NCBI GenBank assembly: GCA_040384645.1
Contig: JAZKIX010000178.1
Span: 1 to 20,080 of the forward strand
Direction: 5' to 3'
Length of the DNA: 20,080 nucleotides
DNA from: JAZKIX01 sp040384645
GTDB taxonomy: Bacteria > Pseudomonadota > Gammaproteobacteria > Burkholderiales > Burkholderiaceae_D
Shown piece by piece: positions 16,330 through 20,080 of the stretch (its first letter is position 1; each line of letters opens with the position of its first letter). The translations under genes and the position numbers were made by a program. The notes beneath the pieces are model-generated. The model worked only from the letters and a program-made list of their open reading frames with translations, did no database searches and was not told the origin of the DNA.

Positions 16330-16676
16330 GTGGATGCTCCTAGACGGAACTTGGTGATTAGTTGCTGCAATAGCCAGGTTGCGTCGGTGGCATCGCCGAC
16401 CCCGACTGTATCGGCAGATGGCTTTAGTTTCCTGAACAGGATCGATAAACGCGCTTCTTGCTGCGCCAGGTCAATGGAAGCATCCGCTGCCGAAATTTCT
16501 TCCGTCAACACGGATAGGGTTGGAATTCCGTGCCGTGCCAGCGATTGCAGCATGGCCACTGTCAAGACGGTGTTCTGCGGTAGCAGTACCTGACGGTGGG
16601 AGTCGAGCAAATCATCGGCCAATACCATTCCCGGAATAGCGTCGTTTAGCACCACTTGCATATTGTTACTGCTCAT
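16326..16676 (-). CDS. small stand-alone domain protein like the N-terminus of HD-GYP proteins
   Basis: 116 residues from the ATG at 16676, which has a strong GGAGGAAG site; a longer open frame to 16778 lacks support. Residues 6-60 (MQVVLNDAIPGMVLADDLLD, then RQVLLPQNTVLTVAMLQSLA) resemble the beta-rich domain that usually precedes HD-GYP or HDOD domains, with the characteristic pGMvLaeDl...LLp.gt.Lt.aml pattern. Residues 70-116 are helical and charged. Here the domain is a separate gene whose stop overlaps the HDOD start, suggesting a split form of a fused sensor. Function unknown; it probably binds the HDOD protein. Confidence 0.75.
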   Translation of the reverse strand: MSSNNMQVVLNDAIPGMVLADDLLDSHRQVLLPQNTVLTVAMLQSLARHGIPTLSVLTEEISAADASIDLAQQEARLSILFRKLKPSADTVGVGDATDATWLLQQLITKFRLGAST

Positions 16677-16752
16677 ATTGCTTCCTCCAAAAATGCTGCG
16701 ATTGGCAGCGATGATCGAGACGGCGCTAATCCACTTGGCTGGGCTAATTTGG

Positions 16753-17055
16753 CTAATTCGATTTTGCCAGCAAATCAAAATGCTCTACCGTCGGCGCCTT
16801 CGCAAAAAACGGACCGACGATGGCGCGCCAATCCTGGAATGCCGGCGATTGGCGAAAATCGACATTATGATTTTCCAGCGTTTCCCAAAAAATCATGAGA
16901 ATGTAACGTTCCGGCGATTCTATGCCCTTGTTAACCTTGTAGCCGCTATAACCCTTGGACTTACTGATGACCTGTTGCAAGCCGCGGACGATGGCTTCAT
17001 CGAATGCCGCTTGTTGTCCAGGATGAATCTGGATGTCTGCAATTTCGAGAATCAT
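16753..17055 (-). CDS. antibiotic biosynthesis monooxygenase (ABM) domain protein
   Basis: 100 residues, one ferredoxin-like ABM domain: MILEIADIQIHPGQQAAFDE, a central GYSGYKVNKGIESPERYILM and ENHNVDFRQSPAFQDWRAIV. Members are dimeric cofactor-free oxygenases or heme-degrading relatives, and many are uncharacterised housekeeping proteins. Heme-degradation residues cannot be assigned here. The ATG at 17055 has a modest AGG site. It is 76 bp upstream of the small signalling protein on the same strand and could share a transcript. A 13-bp tandem repeat starts 40 bp upstream of its start. Confidence 0.85.
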   Translation of the reverse strand: MILEIADIQIHPGQQAAFDEAIVRGLQQVISKSKGYSGYKVNKGIESPERYILMIFWETLENHNVDFRQSPAFQDWRAIVGPFFAKAPTVEHFDLLAKSN

Positions 17056-17095
17056 GGCAACCTGTTTGATATCGAGTTTAAAAACGGCGTTTAAA

Positions 17096-17134
17096 AATTG
17101 AAATAAAGAATTGAAATAAAGAATTGGAATTAAG
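17096..17134. repeat. 13-bp tandem repeat, three units
   Basis: AATTGAAATAAAG occurs at 17096-17108 and again identically at 17109-17121; a third unit, AATTGGAATTAAG (17122-17134), differs at two positions. A partial fourth begins at 17135. The tract is AT-rich and lies in the promoter region of the ABM gene. Confidence 0.85.
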
Positions 17135-17145
17135 AATTAAATTGA

Positions 17146-17171
17146 TTGCGCAAGCCTCCTATCGCTCGCAA
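17146..17171 (-). terminator. possible terminator of the 147-residue gene
   Basis: On the minus strand, TTGCGAGC pairs with GCT-TG-CGCAA (8 bp with a 2-nt bulge) around an 8-nt loop. It is followed by TCAATTTAATTCTT and lies just beyond the stop at 17178. The T tract is interrupted, so confidence is low. Confidence 0.35.
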
Positions 17172-17177
17172 GGTCGA

Positions 17178-17621
17178 TCAATGGAAACCTTCGTGACTTT
17201 GAATCCAGTCGTGGACCGGTCCCGCCGTCCCAAGGCCGGATATTTTTTTCGATACTGACAGATTAATCGATAACAGCATCGGAATATTTTTCAGCGGTAT
17301 GTCGGAGAAATAGATAAATAAGGTAGAAATAAAGACATCTGAATTGAGTACCGCCAGCACTTTTTTACTGCTCAAGTATTGCAGGATGCTGGTAATACTG
17401 TGTCCTTTGCCTATCGTCCGGTAAATGAAGACATTGAATTCGCGGTCAATCCGTTTGAAGTTCAACTCCTCTTCCACCATGATTTTCGACAAATAATACA
17501 ATCCGACGCAGACCCGGAAATAGGCAATCGATTGCGCCCGGTTATTGCCGTACAGCGTTACGGCCAGAATTTTGTTGCGTATGAAATCGTCTAATATCGG
17601 CTGATCGTAATGGGCTGACAT
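17178..17621 (-). CDS. unknown protein of 147 residues
   Basis: I do not recognise this protein. It starts MSAHYDQPILDDFIRNKILA with a strong AGGAAG site before the ATG at 17621, so it is probably translated. The sequence is rich in Ile, Leu, Ser and Phe with alternating strand-like stretches (SDVFISTLFIYFSDIPLKNI, then MLLSINLSVSKKI) and no signal peptide or clear transmembrane helix. Only one Cys (FRVCVGLYYL) and few motif-like residues are present. It lies 21 bp after a DUF2721 gene on the same strand, a likely two-gene operon, and both look lower in GC than their surroundings. It could be a cytoplasmic partner of that membrane protein. An over-called frame is unlikely given length and ribosome binding site. 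Confidence 0.6.
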   Translation of the reverse strand: MSAHYDQPILDDFIRNKILAVTLYGNNRAQSIAYFRVCVGLYYLSKIMVEEELNFKRIDREFNVFIYRTIGKGHSITSILQYLSSKKVLAVLNSDVFISTLFIYFSDIPLKNIPMLLSINLSVSKKISGLGTAGPVHDWIQSHEGFH

Positions 17622-17642
17622 ATCGAGTCTTCCTCAAGACAG

Positions 17643-18041
17643 TTACAGTTTTGCCATGCGTTGCTCTATGTCTTCCAATTCTATTTCAATCGCGCGCGTA
17701 CTAATGGTGATTTCGTATAAAGATAGCAACAGCGAAAGCACTAATAAGAAAAGACTGGTGCCAAAAGTGATTTGCGCAAATATCTCGAAATGGATGAAGA
17801 CAAGGAACATCGATATCGCACACAGGATAAAGCTGGACACGCCCAGCGCCTGCATGCGTTGGATCAGGGTGATTCGCTCACGTAAGTTGGAAATTTGCCG
17901 TATTCCCACATCCATTGAGTCTTCCAGGTACTTGCCATGCAATTGCCGGATCAATTGCGCCAGTACCAGGAAACGGTTGGTATAGGCCAACAACAACAGT
18001 GAAATGGCTGGGAATAGTAACGCTGGCGTCGTGAGATTCAT
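17643..18041 (-). CDS. DUF2721 family membrane protein
   Basis: 132 residues from the ATG at 18041 (MNLTTPALLFPAISLLLLAY), the usual family start; a longer frame begins at a TTG at 18110. DUF2721 features: LLAYTNRFLVLAQLIRQLHG directly after the first transmembrane helix, a charged ISNLRERITLIQRMQALGVS segment, then two more hydrophobic helices and a terminal EIELEDIEQRM helix. Function unknown. The ribosome binding site is poor. It is the first gene of a pair with the 147-residue protein and diverges from the TonB-dependent receptor unit. Confidence 0.82.
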   Translation of the reverse strand: MNLTTPALLFPAISLLLLAYTNRFLVLAQLIRQLHGKYLEDSMDVGIRQISNLRERITLIQRMQALGVSSFILCAISMFLVFIHFEIFAQITFGTSLFLLVLSLLLSLYEITISTRAIEIELEDIEQRMAKL

Positions 18042-18408
18042 CGGTATTTTGGCAATTTTCGGACAAAAATATTCTTCCAGTATAACCATCTGAATGTGTG
18101 TGGGAGGCAATGTTATGCAAGCCTTTGGTTATGCTCAATTTTTGCGCATGATGAGCGTATATGTCCTGTTATCAGGATGGAATTAAGTAAACGTCAAACG
18201 AAGTCATCGCGATGAATGGCACAATCAGATGAGGAAAATAGCGTTTCCGGTTTCGTTTACTATTGGAACTCGGCGTTGTATATTGAACTTATCAAACAGC
18301 TACGTAGGCTTGCGATGCCGCTTGTTGATTAGCGGTGGATGTTAACGCAATAGCGGTGCATTCTGTCATCGGAATGGCAATATGGCGGACTACGAATATT
18401 GAGGAGAC
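18042..18408. promoter_or_regulatory. divergent regulatory region before the TonB-receptor unit
   Basis: About 370 bp of lower GC with no gene. It holds a perfect 12-bp palindrome TCATCGCGATGA (18204-18215), flanked by an inverted repeat AGTAAACG (18186-18193) and CGTTTACT (18254-18261). These are candidate regulator sites. No convincing Fur box was seen. Confidence 0.4.
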
Positions 18409-18531
18409 ATGATGAAAAAAATTTTTGTTTTAAGTCATTGTCTTCAACGGAAGGCGTCTTTTTTTAGCCACTGCTGGTACTCGCAGAAAAGCGTTAAACG
18501 CTCTGCAACCCCCATGGCGAAAAATTCATGA
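18409..18531 (+). CDS. 40-residue leader ORF overlapping the TonB-receptor start
   Basis: A small frame (MMKKIFVLSHCLQRKASFFS and 20 more residues, ending MAKNS) with a strong GAGGAG site 3 nt before its first ATG and 6 nt before the second. Its stop TGA overlaps the receptor ATG as ATGA (18528-18531). The receptor itself has no good ribosome binding site, so this ORF probably loads ribosomes for it. It is basic with two Cys and two His. It could be a regulatory leader peptide or the displaced remnant of an older receptor N-terminus. Confidence 0.5.
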   Translation: MMKKIFVLSHCLQRKASFFSHCWYSQKSVKRSATPMAKNS

Positions 18532-20080
18532 GCGATCTTCAATCAGGTCACGGGGTCGTAAAAGCCAAATTGGGATCATCCATAACCAATGTGGTCGCCA
18601 GTGCGCTGTTTTTATTACCCTTAACGGTACATTCATTCGCCACGCCCGCGGGTAATTTCATCGATCTGTCGTTTGAAGAGCTGGCAAATATCCAGGTTAC
18701 CTCGGTTTCCAAAAAAGCCGAGCGTCTGGCCGATGCAGCGGCATCGATATTTCTCATTACAGCAGAAGATATCCAGCAGTCCGGTGCCCGCAGTTTGCCG
18801 GAAGTGTTGCGCCTTGCGCCTAATTTACAGGTGGCGCAGACCAGTGCCAGCGGATACGCCATCAGCGCGCGTGGATTCAACGGCAGCAACAGCAGCGCCC
18901 CCAATAAGTTACTGGTCTTAATCGACGGACGTTCGGTATATTCACCTTTGTTTTCGGGCATATTCTGGGATGTGCAAGATGTGATGCTGGAAGACGTCGA
19001 ACGTATAGAAGTCATTAGCGGCCCCGCCGGCACCCTGTGGGGCGTCAATGCGGTCAATGGCGTTATCAATATCATCACGCGTTCAGCGCGCGATACGCAG
19101 GGAAACTTGGCTGTGATAGGTGCTGGCAACCGTGAAAATGATCTCGCCTGGCGCTTTGGTGGCACGCTGGAGAACGGCGCCAATTATCGGGTCTACGGCA
19201 CCTACTTTGATCGTCATCACTTGTCGAAGGATGATGGAACTGCTGTCAACGATGCCTTGCATAAAGGCCAGATTGGCTTTCGAGCCGATTGGCAGCATGC
19301 CGGTACTGAATGGACCGTGCAAGGAAATGCTTACGACGGCGCGGTTGAGCAGCCTGCTCCCGGTTCGGTTGCAACTGGCACGCAATTCGATCTTGGGACG
19401 ATCCCCGTCTCAGGCGTTAATCTAAGTGGCCGCTGGGCGCAAGCGATGGGCGATGGCTCCAGCATAAGCTTGCAGGCGTACTACGACCACACCAAACGCA
19501 CTGTCCCGCCAACCTTCGGCGAAGCACTCAACGTGGTCGACCTGCAATTTCAGCATTCGCTGTTGCCAATTGATATCCACACGTTGGCCTGGGGTGCTAA
19601 TTATCGTTATGGCATGAGCCGCGTCGACAACAGTGTTTATTTTGCGTTTCTTCCAGCTGACGTCAATCAAAAATGGAGCAGTATTTTTGCGCGGGATGAA
19701 GTGGCATTAAGCGATACGCTACGCTTGGTCTTGGGCGGTAGGGTCGAGCGTAACGTCTACACCGGCAATGAATTTCTGCCGAGCGCACGTTTGGCGTGGA
19801 AAGCAGCCCCCGACCATTTATTGTGGGCCGCAGCATCGCGCACTGTCAGAGCACCTTCTCGACTTGATAGGGATGCCTATGTGCCGGGAGTTCCACCGTT
19901 TTTGCTCGATGGCGGTCGCGCAGTGGTTTCTGAATCGGCGCGGGTCTACGAAGCTGGCTATCGAGGGCAGTTTGGCGACCGGATGACTTATTCAGTTACC
20001 GCATTCCATACTGCGTACGATCATTTGCGCACTCAGGAAGTCGCGCCTAGCGGTACCTACCTGATTTTTTCCAATGGCAT
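18528..20080 (+). CDS. TonB-dependent outer-membrane receptor, truncated by the window end
   Basis: 517 residues visible; the C-terminal barrel continues beyond the window. Residues about 11-38 look like a signal peptide with a long charged n-region. The plug domain spans about 55-186: DLSFEELANIQVTSVSKKAE, AEDIQQSGARSLPEVLRLAP, ISARGFNGSNSSAPNKLLVL, IDGRSVYSPLFSGIFWDVQD, ERIEVISGPAGTLWGVNAVN, GVINIITRSA. The rest is beta-barrel with alternating strands. This subgroup (VTSVSKK... LIDGRSVY) is widespread and its substrate is generally unknown; siderophore, copper chelate, cobalamin or sugar cannot be told apart here. I saw no clear TonB box other than the region around residues 46-60. Expression is likely coupled to the leader ORF. 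Confidence 0.92.
   Translation, partial: MSDLQSGHGVVKAKLGSSITNVVASALFLLPLTVHSFATPAGNFIDLSFEELANIQVTSVSKKAERLADAAASIFLITAEDIQQSGARSLPEVLRLAPNLQVAQTSASGYAISARGFNGSNSSAPNKLLVLIDGRSVYSPLFSGIFWDVQDVMLEDVERIEVISGPAGTLWGVNAVNGVINIITRSARDTQGNLAVIGAGNRENDLAWRFGGTLENGANYRVYGTYFDRHHLSKDDGTAVNDALHKGQIGFRADWQHAGTEWTVQGNAYDGAVEQPAPGSVATGTQFDLGTIPVSGVNLSGRWAQAMGDGSSISLQAYYDHTKRTVPPTFGEALNVVDLQFQHSLLPIDIHTLAWGANYRYGMSRVDNSVYFAFLPADVNQKWSSIFARDEVALSDTLRLVLGGRVERNVYTGNEFLPSARLAWKAAPDHLLWAAASRTVRAPSRLDRDAYVPGVPPFLLDGGRAVVSESARVYEAGYRGQFGDRMTYSVTAFHTAYDHLRTQEVAPSGTYLIFSNG

Noticed and set aside
16663..17094. 143-codon + strand frame
   Set aside because: Antisense to the ABM gene and the signalling operon start; no supporting signals.
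17096..17134. CRISPR-like repeat array
   Set aside because: Units are 13 bp and directly adjacent without spacers, and there are no cas genes.
18548..19183. 211-codon frame on the - strand
   Set aside because: Antisense to the clearly recognisable plug domain of the TonB-dependent receptor.

Overview
The window looks like chromosomal DNA of a betaproteobacterium. Moderate-to-high GC, short intergenic regions and the protein style suggest Burkholderiales, possibly Oxalobacteraceae. This is an inference from protein resemblance remembered without a search. Nothing looks like a phage, plasmid or insertion sequence. Two runs of exactly 10 N (8088-8097 and 12054-12063) are assembly gaps that interrupt real genes.

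Layout. (1) 206-2664, + strand: a bufferin-type metal-buffering operon. It has a small Cys-containing secreted precursor (BufA1/DUF2282), one protein that fuses the MNIO/DUF692 maturase (BufB) to its DUF2063 partner (BufC), and a DoxX membrane protein. A convergent secreted cupredoxin-like protein follows at 2714-3400. (2) 3492-5477, - strand: an AsmA-family protein. (3) 5529-5928: a non-coding block with a REP-like palindrome and the first copy of a dispersed repeat. (4) 5929-7594, - strand: class II fumarase and an S4 RNA-binding protein; 7811-8358, + strand: a DUF2058 protein split by a gap. (5) 8760-9976, - strand: a second bufferin precursor of the other family (BufA2-like) with no maturase of its own, preceded by a MerR/GyrI-like regulator and a MerR-style dyad promoter. 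(6) 10119-11084, + strand: a CorA transporter. (7) 11185-13198, - strand: a frameshifted thioredoxin-fold protein and exonuclease I (sbcB, with a gap). (8) 13492-13971, - strand: a MarR regulator with dyads upstream. (9) 14193-17055, - strand: a tight signalling cluster of an ABM-type monooxygenase, a small HD-GYP/HDOD-partner domain protein, an HDOD protein, a cyclic-nucleotide-domain/GGDEF diguanylate cyclase and a DUF1653 protein; two of its junctions are ATGA overlaps. (10) 17178-18041, - strand: an unknown 147-residue protein behind a DUF2721 membrane protein. (11) 18528-end, + strand: a TonB-dependent receptor, preceded by an overlapping 40-codon leader ORF.

The main themes are copper/metal handling (two bufferin precursors, a fused maturase, DoxX, a cupredoxin and perhaps the receptor) and a c-di-GMP-type signalling operon. 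The strongest non-coding signal is a ~77-bp repeat present three times (5817-5894, 11110-11186, 13268-13345). It keeps an ATAC-N8-GTAT hairpin whose loop is always 8 nt while its sequence changes. All family names come from recognising sequence motifs; no database was searched.
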